Source: Kingdonia uniflora (Eukaryota; Streptophyta; Magnoliopsida; Ranunculales; Circaeasteraceae). Taken from it: a stretch of 64,000 bases of DNA. The notes under the pieces were generated by a model, which did not search any database, was not told where the DNA came from, and was given only the letters and a program-made list of their open reading frames with translations. The DNA is taken from contig JACGCM010001129.1 in NCBI GenBank assembly GCA_014058105.1, positions 1,809,001-1,873,000 on the forward strand. Reading direction: 5' to 3'. The translations under genes were made by a program, and so were the position numbers. Shown here in pieces: positions 46,170 to 57,282 of this stretch. Position 1 is the stretch's first letter. Every line of letters begins with the position of its first letter.

Positions 46170-46870
46170 ACAGAATCTAATAGAGATAATCTGAGGGAGT
46201 CACGGGTTCCACTCTGATTGAATCAGCCAAAGGAATCTTATTTTTTCTGAAAGCTTTGATTGCAGCATAGGAATCTGAAACCACCCATAAATGATACCAC
46301 CCTTTCTGAATAGATTTCTTTTCCCCATCAAAAATAGCCAGCACCTCAGCCATATAGTTAGAACAATTACCAACATACGTGTTCAAGATACCTAAAACAG
46401 TTCTCTCCCAATCTATATAGATGACCCCAATACCTGCGTGACCAAGATTACCCCTAGCTGCACCATCACAGCAAATTTTGATCTCCCCAGAATTGGGTAA
46501 AATATCTACAACTCTTGATAGACTAAGCTTTTTCTAGACTTACACTGCACCTGCAGAGCTTTAATGATGTGAAGATCTTGAGGAGAGTTATTCATAGAAT
46601 TTTGAGAAAGACTAGCAGCATCACCAATGTCTTTCATGATGGATCTCTACATAGCCTGCAAAGAGATCTTAATATTCTCACTTCTCAACTTGTTTCTAGA
46701 GTTCCAAATACAGTTACATACGGAAAATATTGTGCATATCCAAAGATTTTTAATGTAGGAGCTACTAAGATTTCAAGGATATTTTTAATGATATCATCAC
46801 CTGAAATAGGAGCAAAGTTGAAAAACATATGGCATGCCAGGGAAGCTCAAATAAAAAACATGAAACAACT
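46170..46870 (-). mobile_element. LINE fragment: spacer and RNase H region
   Basis: The minus strand encodes RNase H text: IKICCDGAARGNLG (about 46485-46445), YMAEVLAIFDGEKKS and HLWVVSDSYAAIKAF (46352-46240), with D, E and D catalytic positions recognisable. Upstream on the same strand, to 46870, is a LINE-like zinc-ribbon to RNase H linker. Broken by stops; an inactive remnant. Confidence 0.7.
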
Positions 46871-47119
46871 CTAGCGCATTCTAGAGACGCCTACGATATG
46901 ATTCTCAATCATTCATACATGGATCTGGATGATAATATTGACAAGGGTCTTTTTTTTTAGGGAAAATTTCTTTTTAACTCCAAGAAAATCTCAAAGCCGT
47001 GATTATTCCCAGATATGTCACATCTTTCTTTATATAAAAATTACTATTTGCTAGTATTACTTCCAAGTGAGCTACATCAACAAAACTCTATACAAATATA
47101 TAGCCCTTACCAACAGAAT

Positions 47120-47380
47120 CGAAAAACCAACAAATAATTTCAATACTTCCATCCTAAAGAAATGTATAGCAAAGGAATCAACAATGTCAAAAAAACATTA
47201 AGGGCTGATAAAATTTCACTACTTGAGATCAACTCTGCATACCTGATACCCAGATACTTACATTCAGCTAAATGAGTCACAATTAAAAACTTAACTGGTA
47301 CAGGGCGTACAGTGGTGTACCATCACTTGAAATTTGAAGTTTGACAGTTGATATAAATACTCATCAATTTGCACACAAAG
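47120..47380. repeat. mTERF 3'-flank copy attached to the pseudogene
   Basis: It shares TATAGCAAAGGAATCAACAA, CTACTTGAGATCAACTCTGC and neighbouring text with 20780-20960, with more substitutions and an insertion near 47290-47320. It is in the same position relative to the mTERF pseudogene as the flank is to the intact gene. Confidence 0.8.
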
Positions 47381-48003
47381 ACTTCTAATTATTTTGAGAC
47401 CCTCGAAATTCCATCCTACCTTGATGTGCTTCCACAACTTCTGGAATTTCGCCTTGATACTTAGTCACAAAAAAATTCAAGAATTTCTTCCTATCATAAG
47501 TTAGTACTTATAGTATATTTACGTCATTCTTAACCAGAAGACCCTTTGACATGAGTAGCTGCAAAACTGAGCACCTGGGAATAATATTCTTCTCCAAACT
47601 ACAACTCATAAGCTTTGGGTACTTGGAAACCACTGAAGGCTTCCACTCCAAATTTCTTACAAATGATTTTCTTCTCTGAGGACTGCATAAATAACGGTAG
47701 TAATTTGAACGCTGGCCGAATCTCTTTCTCCGACAAACCAAAACTCTTATAAGCCTCCACTTTCAAAGCGCCAAATTTTAGACATCAGTGAAGATGGTTG
47801 AATCATAAACCATTTTGAAATATGTGATTCAGATACACCATGTGTTCGCAATATAGAGATGTTAGGTTTCATTAGTTTCTCTACAGTATACATAGCTAAA
47901 CGAGATTATCTCCTGATAATGGAAATGAGGTTGCTTTCGATGTTCACAAAGGTTCTAATGAAATTAGGTTTCCGGCTAGGTTTAAGGACCCCGGGCTCTT
48001 CAG
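47381..48003 (-). pseudogene. mTERF-family pseudogene, cut by the Harbinger element
   Basis: The minus strand matches the intact mTERF gene in two blocks: a C-terminal block (47741-47508, with SVVSKYPKLMSCSLEKNIIP and RCSVLQLLMSKGL) and a central block (48000-47765, with PNISILRTHGVSESHISKW). About 40 codons between them are deleted, and stops and frameshifts occur. It ends abruptly at the Harbinger terminus at 48004, so the N-terminal half was separated or lost. The central block is nearly identical to that of the 17.5-kb fragment. Confidence 0.85.
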
Positions 48004-48223
48004 AGCATCTCCAGCAGTTGCTTTTTGAGTATGGGTTGGGTTTGTTTTGTCAACCCACACTCTAAGCTCAAACTCTCAGCCTTTCAGCAGTACAAAAAAC
48101 GGGTGTGGGTTGCTTAGCTGGCGTTGTCAAAACTTAACTGAGTGTGGGGAGCTCACACTCAAAAATAATGAGTTTGGCGTACTTTTGATTAACGCGCGGT
48201 GTTCTTATTATCGCCCTGATTTA

Positions 48224-48247
48224 TTAAAACACCGCGCGGTGTTTTAA
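48224..48247. repeat. Perfect 24-bp palindrome near the left Harbinger end
   Basis: The centre is ACCGCGCGGT, extended by AAAAC/GTTTT and TTA/TAA arms on each side. A half-copy (AACGCGCGGTGTT) lies at 48191-48203. Confidence 0.85.
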
Positions 48248-48422
48248 AGTCCTCAGTTTTCATTGTGGTGAGATGAGATGGACAGGTAACCACAACGGCT
48301 AGTTCTTCTTTCCTAAAACCTATTAACCACAACGGCTAGTTCTTTTCTCCTCTAACCCATTTTAAGAGAAGAGAACATGTACTCAGAACTTTGAAACTCA
48401 ATGAAAAACATCATCGTCCCAA

Positions 48423-49538
48423 ATGAAAAACTCCGACAGCAGCAGTAATCAATCAACACCGTTGACCCCATCCTTTGCGAATGAACCTTCAACACCATTC
48501 TCTCAATACCCATCATCATAATTCACTCCATACCTCTACCACAACCAATCTCAATTCCAATCACATACTCCACTTCTGTTTACCATGTCTCAAGGGGATA
48601 CCTTAGGAGGACAATATCAAAATCCCTTTACACTTTCTTAACCACAATCTAAGGCATTTAGCCCGTACTATCAACACTATCCGGTAACTCAACCTCAAGG
48701 TTTTCAACCTCCAAATTACTTTCAGAACTACCTATTCAATGGTGAATCTACCGAGTTACATATGGGTTCCGCAAATGCTTCAATACCGGTTGACGTTACG
48801 ACGTCTGGGAAAGAAAAAGGAATAGGAAGAAAGAAAAGAACACCCACAAAACCAAAACAAAGCGTGCAAGTACCGGATGATATTGAGTTTTTAGATGAGA
48901 CGGATGATAATAGACTTCATTGAATGGATGTGGACTTCACGTGTCTCGTAAGGACGTAGGTAACGACTTCTGTCTGAACCGTGGAGCTCACAAAGGGTTT
49001 TACTTTCTATCAAAAGGTCAATATTACCTTTAACAGAGACCCCGAGTTCCCCGACCGATGATCATGTGGGTCCACCAAATTTTAGTGGTATCCCCTTAAT
49101 GCACAATGTGTGAACTACAAGGCGATAGTTGCTAAAATATAATTTTGGCACAAGAGCAGGAAAACCGATGATGATCGGATATGTTATAATTTATTTTAAA
49201 CTCAATTTTGTTTATTTTTCTTGGATATTCACATTATTTATTTGTATTTGGTAACTTTGGGAACTGTAGGAAAATTATGCACACAGGATTTATCAAGGTT
49301 TGAATGGCGGCAATGACTTCAAACATCGTCAAGCGTATAAAATTTTAGCAAGGGAACCGCAATGGGTTAACCTAAAGGATGATGGTTTGCACCATGTGGG
49401 GAATCGACCTAGAAATGTGGCGTCGAAAGCATCGCACAATTCTTCTCTGGGGAACTCGGTCGGATCAAACAACCTATCAAAGGATCCTGACGACCCACTT
49501 ACACCTCAATCCACTCCTCAAAATTCTGAATTAGATGG
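48423..49538 (+). pseudogene. Harbinger ORF1 (Myb/SANT-like), 5' part
   Basis: From ATG 48423 the product begins with a Gln/Pro/Tyr/Ser-rich region, then a basic stretch GRKKRTPTKPKQ (about 48829-48864). Decayed blocks typical of plant Harbinger ORF1 follow (WYPLNAQCVNYKAIVAK-like text at 49090-49135; NGGNDFKHRQAYKIL at 49303-49347, then REPQWVNLKDDG). ORF1 encodes the DNA-binding partner of the transposase. In-frame stops occur at about 48516 and 48639, with further stops and frameshifts around 48920-49290. At 49538 the reading frame is interrupted by the Copia element and resumes at 55054. Confidence 0.7.
49534..49538. repeat. Target-site duplication of the Copia element, left copy (GATGG)
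   Basis: GATGG directly precedes the LTR start TGTTGGG; the same five bases follow the right LTR at 55049-55053. Confidence 0.93.
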
Positions 49539-50180
49539 TGTTGGGCTTCTCTCTTCATGAGGTTGAAGTCCACATCGAAGAAAATTGTTGGGCTTCCCTT
49601 GGTTTTAGGTAGAGGTTACAACATTGAAGGCTTGGAGGTTTTTTAGCCGCAGAAAGAGAAACAACCATTTCTAATTGAATTATAACTTCTATAAGACTCT
49701 TTTCTATAAATAGAAGAGCCTACTAAGGAATTGAAATGAGAGAGAGAAGTGAATCTTGATTTATGTGTGAGAGATGAAAAGAGAGAAAGAGACTTTGGGA
49801 AACTCTTGCATAGCTTTTGCAGAGTTGTAGAGAGGAAAAAATCTTGTTGATCATCATCGTTTTGAGATCATACAGGTTGAATAGAGAGTTTGTGAGATCA
49901 GTTGTAATCGTCACTTTTATCTTCTAGTGAAATCTTTTTACCCCGTGGACGTAGGCATCGAATTTGCCGAACCACGTTAAATCTTGTCTGTGCAGGAAAT
50001 CTTTACTATTATTTGTATTAGAATTGTTTAGATCGTGTTTTCCATTAATACTCTGTACACTTACATAAGAGAATAACAAACATCAAATAGGGAGGATTTG
50101 ATCATGCTATTGTTGATTCTCGATCTTGGAACTTGTTGTTCTCGATCTTGAACCTATTTCGATCTGTATCTATCCCAACA
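49539..50180 (+). repeat. 5' LTR of the Copia element
   Basis: 642 bp, TGTTGGG to CCCAACA. A TATA-type TTTCTATAAATAGAAG lies at about 49701-49716, with poly-GA tracts downstream. It contains an internal second copy of the start motif, TTGTTGGGCTTCCC, about 50 bp in. Confidence 0.93.
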
Positions 50181-50284
50181 AGTGGTTCCGTTGTCGGGAC
50201 GAAGGTCTGTGATTAAGATCTAAGGTCTGGAGTCAGAGGCTCTTCTTCAGATTTGGAAGAGAACTCTGGTGACTTGTGTAAGTT

Positions 50285-53200
50285 ATGGAGTCGGTATCTA
50301 CATACAGGATGATCAGTCTGAATCGTGGGAATTATACGATTTGGAAATCGAAGATGGAGGATATACTCTATTGTAAGGATTTGGCAAAACCCATCGAGAA
50401 TGATGGTGTAATGCCAGATAAGGATGATCCAAGTGTTTGGAATACACTAGATCGAAAGTGCATAGGCGAGATTCAGAAGTGGGTGGACAATTCTGTTTAC
50501 CACCATATTGCTCAAGTCAAGACTATCATCGAGCTTTGGAAGAAACTTGAAGAGTTGTATGAAAGGAAGAGCGATGAGAATAAAGCACTGTTGATAAAGC
50601 AATTTGTCAACATGAAATACAAGGATGGTGAATCCATGACCGAGAATCTGAAAGAGGTTCAGAACATGATAAACCATTTCTCTCTTATGGAGATAAATTT
50701 AGGAGATGAACTGCATGCTCTGTTTATCATTGGCTCTCTGCCCGATAGCTATATTACGCTATCCGTAGCGGTCATAAACTCCTCAGCTGATGGAGTTGTT
50801 TCCGTTGAAAGAATTACTAGTGTGTTGCTGAACGAGGAGACGAGAAGGATGTCGTGTGACATTCATCTCCCGAGCACTAATGAGGCCCTTGCTGCTGAGA
50901 AGAGAGATAGGTCGAAGAACAAGAAGAATTCTTATTCGAGCAGCAATGAGAGGCCGAGATCGAAAGGAAAGTCCAGCATTCCTAAGGATAGGAAGGAAAT
51001 CCAGTGTTTTTATTGTGGTGTGAAAGGACACTTTAGAAACAAGTGTTATTCTCTGAAGATTGATAAAGAGAATGGAACCGTACATGAAGACAAGATTGCT
51101 GGCAGATCGAAGAACACAGTTGCCTCTGTGTCCGTAAATGATTTACTGTATGCGTCCACTTGTGGTGACTCGTGCTTGAATATATCAAGTCAAGATATAG
51201 AGTGGATCATTGACTCGGGGGCGTCGTATCATGTTACCCCACATCAAAGTTTCTTTGCCACTTACAAGACTGGTGAGTTTGGCAGTGTGAAGATGGGGAG
51301 CAGTAGAGTCTCTAAGATTATGGGGATGGGTGATGTCTACATGAAGACCAAGCTAGGTTGTTCCATGGTGCTCAAGGATGTCAGACATGTACCAGACTTG
51401 AGATTGAATCTCATGTCGACAGGGAAGCTCGACGATGGAGGATACATGAGTGTGTTCGGGAATGGGAAATGGAAGCTCAACAAGGGTTCTCTGGCTGTTG
51501 CCAAGGGCACCAAGTGTTGTTCACTTTACAAAAGTCGAGCTAGGCTTGATCAAGCCGAATTGAATGTGGCCGAGAAGGGGATGCCGATCGATCTTTGGCA
51601 TCAAAGATTAGCTCACATGAGCGAGAAGGGACTAGACGTCCTAAGAAAGAAACAAGCCTTCTCGAGCTTAACGGGAATGCACTTGTAGAAGTGTACTCAT
51701 TGTTTGATGGGAAAGCATACCAGAGTTTCATTTCATAAACCACTTCCAGCACGGAAGTTTGAGATTCTCGAGCTTGTACACACAGATGTGTGTGGGCCTA
51801 TGAAAGTAAAAACCGTGGGTGGTTCTTCCTACTTCGTTACCTTTATTGACGATACTTCGAGAAAGGTGTGGGTCTACTTATTGAAGACTAAGGATCAGGT
51901 TCTTGAGTGCTTCAGAGATTTTCATAGCAAGGTGGAATGAGAGATCGGCAAGCCTTTGAAGTGTGTGCGATCAGATAATAGGGGAGAGTACATTGAGCCA
52001 TTCAACAAGTACTGCAAAAAATATGGTATTCGACTTGAGCAGACAGTACCCAAGACACCTCAACACAATGGTATAGCCAAGAGAATGAATCGGACTTTAC
52101 TTGAGCGTGTGAGGTACATGTTGTCTCAAGCTCGATTATCGAGAAAGTTTTGGGGCGAAGCACTTAGCACAGCAGTTCACATTATAAATTATTATCCTTC
52201 ACAGCCGCTGAATGGAGAAGTTGCCGAGAAAGTTTGGAGCAACATAGATGTGGATTATGAACATCTGAGAGTTTTTGGATGTCGAGCTTTTGTGCATATT
52301 CCCAAAGATGAGAGATCGAAGTTGGATGACAAGGCAAGACAGTGTGTCTTTGTTGGCTACGCTGATCAAAAATGGGGTTATAAGTTGTATGATCCTATTG
52401 CGGGCAAGATGGTCAGAAGCCTAGATGTTGTGCTTCTAGAAGACCAAACAATTGAAGACTTCGAGAAGGAAGAGAAGTTGAAATCCTATGTTGGTGACTA
52501 AGAGAATTTTTACACTGAAGGCCGAGAGAATGTCGAAATTCTCAAGAACCAAGAGGTCGAAGAAGTTGATCATGAACCTGAAGTTCATGAGGTCGATGCA
52601 CCAGGAGACCGAGGTAATCCCAAACCACAGGTCGATGTGCCATCGCAGGTCGAGTCATCACAGGTCGGGCTATCTCAGCAGGTCCAGCTACCTTAGAACG
52701 AAGTGGTCGAATTGAGAAGGTTGATAAGAGCTCGACACCCTTCAGTCAAATATCCAGTAAACGAGTATGTGTTACTATCCGATGGCGGTGAGCCCGAGCA
52801 CTTCAGAGAAGCTCTTGAAGATACTCAGAAGAAAGAATGGTTGAAGGCTATGCAGGAAGAGATGGATTCGCTGCATAAGAACATGACTTTCGAACATGTT
52901 AAGAATTTTAAGGGAATGAAGATTCTCAAGAACAAGTGGGTATACAAGATCAAAGAGGGAGATAACAACTCACAGCCGAGATACAAGGCTAGACTAGTTG
53001 TGAAAGGTTTTGGTCAACGGAAAGGAGTTGACTATGACGAGATATTTTCACCTGTGGTGAAGATGACTTCCATTCGAGTTGTTCTAGGGCTAGTTGCTAG
53101 CATGAACTTAGAACTTGAGCAGATGGATGTCAAGACGGCATTTCTTCATGGTGATCTGCATGAAGAAATCTACATGGACTAGCCATAAGGGTTTGAGGTC

Positions 53201-54364
53201 AAAGGCAAGGAAGACAGAGTGTGCAAGCTAAAGAAGAGTTTGTACGGACTGAAACAAGCACCTCGACAGTGATACAAGAAGTTTGAGAACTTCATGAGCC
53301 AGCACAACTACAAGAAATCTAAGTCAGACCATTGTGTGTTTGTGCACAGATTTGCCGATGGTGGTTTCATCATTCTCTTACTGTATGTTGATGACATATT
53401 GATTGTGGGTCAAGATGTCGAGAAGATTGCCGAGCTTAAGGGTGACTTGAGCAAGGCGTTCGAAATGAAAGACTTAGGTTGAGCAAAGCAGATCCTTGGC
53501 ATACAGATCGTTTGAGATAGAAAGGTCGGCAAATTGTGGTTATCCCAAGAAACCTATGTGGAGAAGGTGTTGAAGAGGTTTAACATGGACAAGGCCAAGC
53601 CGGTTAGTTGTCCACTCGGGAGCCAATTGAAATTGTCAAAGGAGATGTGTCTAAAGGCCGAAGAAGAGAAGGCCGAAATGGGTCATATTCCATATGCCTC
53701 CGCGGTTAGGAGCCTTATGTATGTTATGGTGTGTACAAGGTCGGATTTAGCCTTTGCAGTCGGTGTAGTGAGCAGATTCTTGTCAAACCCAGGAAAGGAA
53801 CATTGGGAAGGCGTCAAGTGGATTTTGAGATACTTGAGAGGTACGTCCAAGTTATGCTTGTGTTATGGTGGTGATAAGCCGAAGCTATTCGGCTACACAG
53901 ATTCAGAGATGGAAGGCGATACCGACACAAAGAAGTCTACTTCGGGCTACTTGTTTACTTTTTCTGGGGGAGCAGTTGCATGGCAAGCTAAGCTACAGAA
54001 GTGTGTAGCTCTCTCGACTAATGAAGCCGAGTACATTGCGATCACTGAAGGTTGCAAAGAAATGTTGTGGATGAAATGGTTCTTCAAGGAGCTCGGTATT
54101 GCACAGAACAAGTTCGTTGTGTACAGTGATAGCCAGAGTGCAATACACCTGAGTAAGAATGCCAGTGTCCATTCACGTAACAAGCACATTGATGTGCGCT
54201 ACCATTGGATAAGAGATGTGCTTGACTTGAACTTGTTAAGCAGTGACAAAGTTCATACCGACGAGAATCGATCGGATTTAATGACAAAGTGTTTGCCAAT
54301 AGGTAAGCACGATTACTGTTGTGCTAAAACCGGTATGGTGGAGGTACACCAATCATCAACTTGA
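50285..54364 (+). pseudogene. Copia gag-pol polyprotein, single frame with eight premature stops
   Basis: The frame runs from ATG 50285 to TGA 54364 (1,360 codons) without any frameshift. Domains: gag with zinc knuckle CFYCGVKGHFRNKC (residues 241-254); aspartic protease DSGA (310-313); GAG pre-integrase WHQRLAHMSEKGL; integrase core with HTDVCGP and RSDNRGEY; RT with YVDD (53384-53395); RNase H with STNEAEY and DSQSAIHLS. Premature stops lie at 51686, 51938, 52499, 52694, 53180, 53270, 53480 and 53513. The integrase catalytic Glu codon (the family's NGxAER motif) reads AAG, Lys, at 52079-52081. The product would be inactive as encoded. Several stops fit C-to-T or G-to-A change, such as Gln and Trp codons in conserved RT motifs. 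Confidence 0.93.
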
Positions 54365-54408
54365 TTGGGTCAGAGGAATTCCCTACTCATCTTGAGTGAG
54401 GGGGATTT

Positions 54409-55048
54409 TGTTGGGCTTCCCTCGTCATGAGGCTGAAGTCCACGTCGAAAAAAATTGTTGGGCTTCCCTTGGTTTTAGGTAGAGGTTACAACATTGAAGG
54501 CTTGGAGGTTTTTTAGCCGCAGAAAGAGGAATAGACGTTTCTAATTGAATTGTAACTCCTATAGGACTCTTTTCTATAAATAGAAGAGCCTACTAAGGAA
54601 TTGAAATGAGAGAGAGAAGTGAATCTTAATTTTTGTGTGAGAGACGAAAAGAGATAGAGACTTTGGGAAACTCTTGCATCACTTTTGCAGAGTTGTAGAG
54701 AGGAGAAAATCTTGTTGATCATCATCGTTTTGGGATCATACAGGTTAAATTGAGAGTTTGTAAGATCAGTTGTAATCGTCACTTTCTTCTTCTAGTGAAA
54801 TCTCTTTACCCCGTGGACGTAGGCATCGAATTTGCCGAACCACGTTAAATCTTGTGTGTGTAGGAAATCTTTACTATTATTTGTTTTAGAATTGTTTAGA
54901 TCGTGTTTGCCATTAATACTCTATAGACTTACATAAGAGAATAACAAAAATCCAATAGGGAGGATTTGATCGTGCTATTGTTGATTCTCGATCTTGGAAC
55001 TTGTTATTCTCGATCTTGAATCTATTTCGATCTATATCTATCCCAACA
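54409..55048 (+). repeat. 3' LTR of the Copia element
   Basis: 640 bp with the same termini as the 5' LTR and about 40 differences by eye. Directly preceded by the GAGTGAGGGGGA polypurine tract and followed by GATGG. Confidence 0.93.
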
Positions 55049-55053
55049 GATGG

Positions 55054-55398
55054 TTCGTTGTATGAGGGTGGAGCGAGGCCCATTGGCCAAAAACATTTTA
55101 GAAAAAACATTACTAGAAACAAGGGTGTGGATGATATTATTGTATTGGGTCAAAATATGGCGACAATACTTACGGAGATGAGGTCGGAAAAGAGACAAGC
55201 GAAGGAAGAAGAGTTGAAGAAAATCAACAATGACAAACCAAAATGAATTTGGAAAGCGTAAGGGAAGATCAAAAAATCATGGATAAAGACCTGTGTAATC
55301 TTTCTGGATATTTATTGCAATACTATCATCAAAGGCAAGCAGAGGTCATAGAACGTCTTAACAAGAATAGTGGACCAAGTACCAGTTCAGGTTATTAA
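55054..55398 (+). pseudogene. Harbinger ORF1, 3' part after the Copia insertion
   Basis: Immediately after the second GATGG, the frame continues as SLYEGGARPIGQKHFRKNI, the RPxGxKxxK block near the ORF1 C-terminus. It then gives an acidic/basic helical tail (EMRSEKRQAKEEELKK). After a frameshift near 55243, LEQYYHQRQAEVIERL-type helical text leads to a stop at 55396-55398. This matches the C-terminal coiled-coil of plant Harbinger ORF1 proteins. Confidence 0.75.
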
Positions 55399-55655
55399 AT
55401 ATAATTTAACTTTGCTGAATATCGCTTAATTTCCAAGAACACAGTTTACTTTCCAATAATATATTCTTTTAAAGAATGCACTTTACTATTGATGAATATA
55501 ATCTTTTGAAGAAATATTTTTTCTGAGAATATTGCGTTACAACAAATACCAGATTAATGCAATATCAAAAACTTGTTCAATATAAGCTTGTACGACAAGA
55601 ATCATTAAATTACACATAGCTCTTAGATAACACTTGATTATAACACTAGGCAGTA

Positions 55656-56946
55656 TTATTTCCCTTTACGCCACAAATGCTCGATTAGATCATCCTTTAG
55701 ATGATCAAAGTGTATTTCTCAACTTCGAATTCGGTTCATTTTCGTTATAAAAGCTTATATTATTCCGCGTTTATGTACAATAGGTTTGCCTTCAATAGTT
55801 AAGGGAACATTCGGATTATAGCCTAAGTATGATGGGAATGAACATCATTCCTCTTCGACGATCATATTGTGCATTATCACGCACTTCTTCATGACATTGC
55901 TCAAAACATCGGGTTTCTATAATTTAATCAGATTTTTTATAATATTGAACCGTGATTGAAAAACCCCAAACTCTCGTTCTACGTCTTTTCAGCAACTTTC
56001 TTGTTGTTGAGCAAATAATTTTTGTTTCGCTGTAACTGAATTGGAGATAGTTTGGACAAGTGTTCCCCATTTGGGGTATATGTCATTCGCTACGTAATAA
56101 CCCATATGATAAGTTTTTTTGGCAATTGTATAATTACAAGGCAGAGTGATACCATCGGCGAGATCGGTAAAAAGATGTGATTGTTATAAGACATTGATAT
56201 CATTGTTAGCCCCTAGTAATACAAAAAAAACATGCTAAAACTAAAGGTCGTGTGAAGCTACTGCTTCAAGAATTATAGCCTCCTTAGGGTAATGACTAGT
56301 AAATTGACCGTGCCAAGTTAAGGGATAATTTTTCTATATCCAATACTTGCAATCAAGGCTTTCTAACATGCCGAGAAAGCCCGTGACTCTCCTATCGTAT
56401 TTGGCGCTCGAAGATATTCCTCTCCAAAAAAATTTATAACCGCAACACACAACTTTCCATACTTAACAAGGTTATGTTTTCTCCTATTCTCAAATACTTG
56501 TCAAAAAGATCCGTCGTGACATCATAGCTTAACATACATAGTGCCGCAATTTTATTTTGGTAGGGTGACAACCCAATACTTTTTACGCAATTGGCTTTTT
56601 GGATAAAGTAATCATCATGTGCTACTACTGCATCGAATATTCACAAAAACATTTGTTTAATCAATGAAAAATATCTTCGAAAACCTACCTCTCTATATGT
56701 GTAAGGAGTGTTGAAGTAGCCCTGCATAGTACTATAATGCCCCAATTTGTGGTATCGCATCTTTCTCTTATTCTCACGGCCCATGACACACCCGCGGTGA
56801 ATCAAAGTTTTATCATGTACTACTAGGTTTACTGCATCTTGGTGTATAACGGACATTGTCGTAGCGTAATCAGACATAAGATCATTAGAGAAGGATGATA
56901 CACGTGAAGGATCGTTAATTAATAAAAAGGAGGATGAGGAAGACAT
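55656..56946 (-). pseudogene. PIF/Harbinger transposase (DDE nuclease), decayed
   Basis: From ATG 56946 on the minus strand it starts MSSSSSF and reads through HRGCVMGRENKRKMRYHKLG and YFNTPYTYREVGFRRYFSLI, the familiar Harbinger block with YF...FRRxF. Further down come KSIGLSPYQNKIAALCML and DLFDKYLRIGEN, then a GFPGMLGS-like remnant. The C-terminus reads FDHLKDDLIEHLWRKGK before a stop at 55656-55658. About 430 codons, close to the family length, but with many stops and frameshifts between 56640 and 55740. It converges with ORF1, as usual for this superfamily. The catalytic DDE residues cannot all be identified in the decayed frame. Confidence 0.8.
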
Positions 56947-57019
56947 GTGAGGCTGTGGAGCTGAGATATCAGGTAGAAGGTGAAGAAGGAACAAATAGAT
57001 AGAAGTGTAATTATATAAA

Positions 57020-57155
57020 GGGAAGAAGAACTAACCATTTGGGAGTTTAAAAAATGCGGCGGTCTTTTAATTACCACGCGGTAATCAAAATATCGCACGG
57101 TAATCTGAAGACCGCCGCATTTCTTAAACTCCCACAATGGCTAGTTCTTCTTTTG
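57020..57155. repeat. Large imperfect palindrome upstream of the Harbinger transposase
   Basis: Arms 57040-57066 (TGGGAGTTTAAAAAATGCGG onward) and 57108-57134 are inverted copies with one or two mismatches. The similarity continues outward through AGAAGAACTA/TAGTTCTTCT blocks, so the whole spans about 135 bp around a centre near 57087 with ACCACGCGGT. Confidence 0.85.
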
Positions 57156-57282
57156 TTACTTCCCAACTGTTATTTTTGGCATCTCAACGGCTATTTTTTT
57201 ATATCTAACTGCTAGAATTTTCTTGTTATATATATGTTGGTTATTGGTAGATTAACAACAGTCCTTCAGCTTCAACTCAACA

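Larger units (their letters stand above)
49539..55048 (+). mobile_element. Complete-length Copia LTR retrotransposon (Tork/Tnt1-like)
   Basis: This 5,510-bp element has LTRs of 642 and 640 bp (49539-50180 and 54409-55048), both TGTTGGG...CCCAACA, flanked by GATGG. Internal order is gag, protease, integrase, RT, RNase H: the Copia order. The base after the left LTR starts AGTGGTTCCGTTGTCGGGAC, the likely primer site region; it is not the common TGGTATCAGAGC type. A polypurine tract GAGTGAGGGGGA precedes the right LTR. The LTRs differ at about 40 positions by eye (roughly 94% identical), so the insertion is not recent. The single gag-pol frame carries eight stops. Confidence 0.93.
48004..57155 (+). 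mobile_element. PIF/Harbinger DNA transposon with nested Copia insertion (right end not resolved)
   Basis: The left end GAGCATCTCCAGCAG at 48004 is the standard plant Tourist/Harbinger terminal sequence, abutting mTERF pseudogene DNA. Inside are two convergent decayed genes: ORF1 (plus, 48423-49538 continuing 55054-55398) and the transposase (minus, 56946-55656), the usual Harbinger arrangement. Subterminal palindromes with ACCGCGCGGT-type cores occur near both sides (48224-48247 and 57040-57134). Subtracting the 5.5-kb Copia insert, the element would be near 3.6 kb. I did not find a matching right terminal repeat, so the right boundary is provisional. Confidence 0.7.

Noticed and set aside
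50285..54364. In-frame stops as programmed readthrough between gag and pol
   Set aside because: There are eight stops scattered over integrase, RT and the linker, and an inactivating integrase change; this is decay, not regulated recoding.
48004..57155. A right terminal inverted repeat for the Harbinger element at 62393 (AGCATCTCCAGAAG)
   Set aside because: It is in the wrong orientation, 5 kb too far away, and lacks the flanking 3-bp duplication; probably chance similarity.
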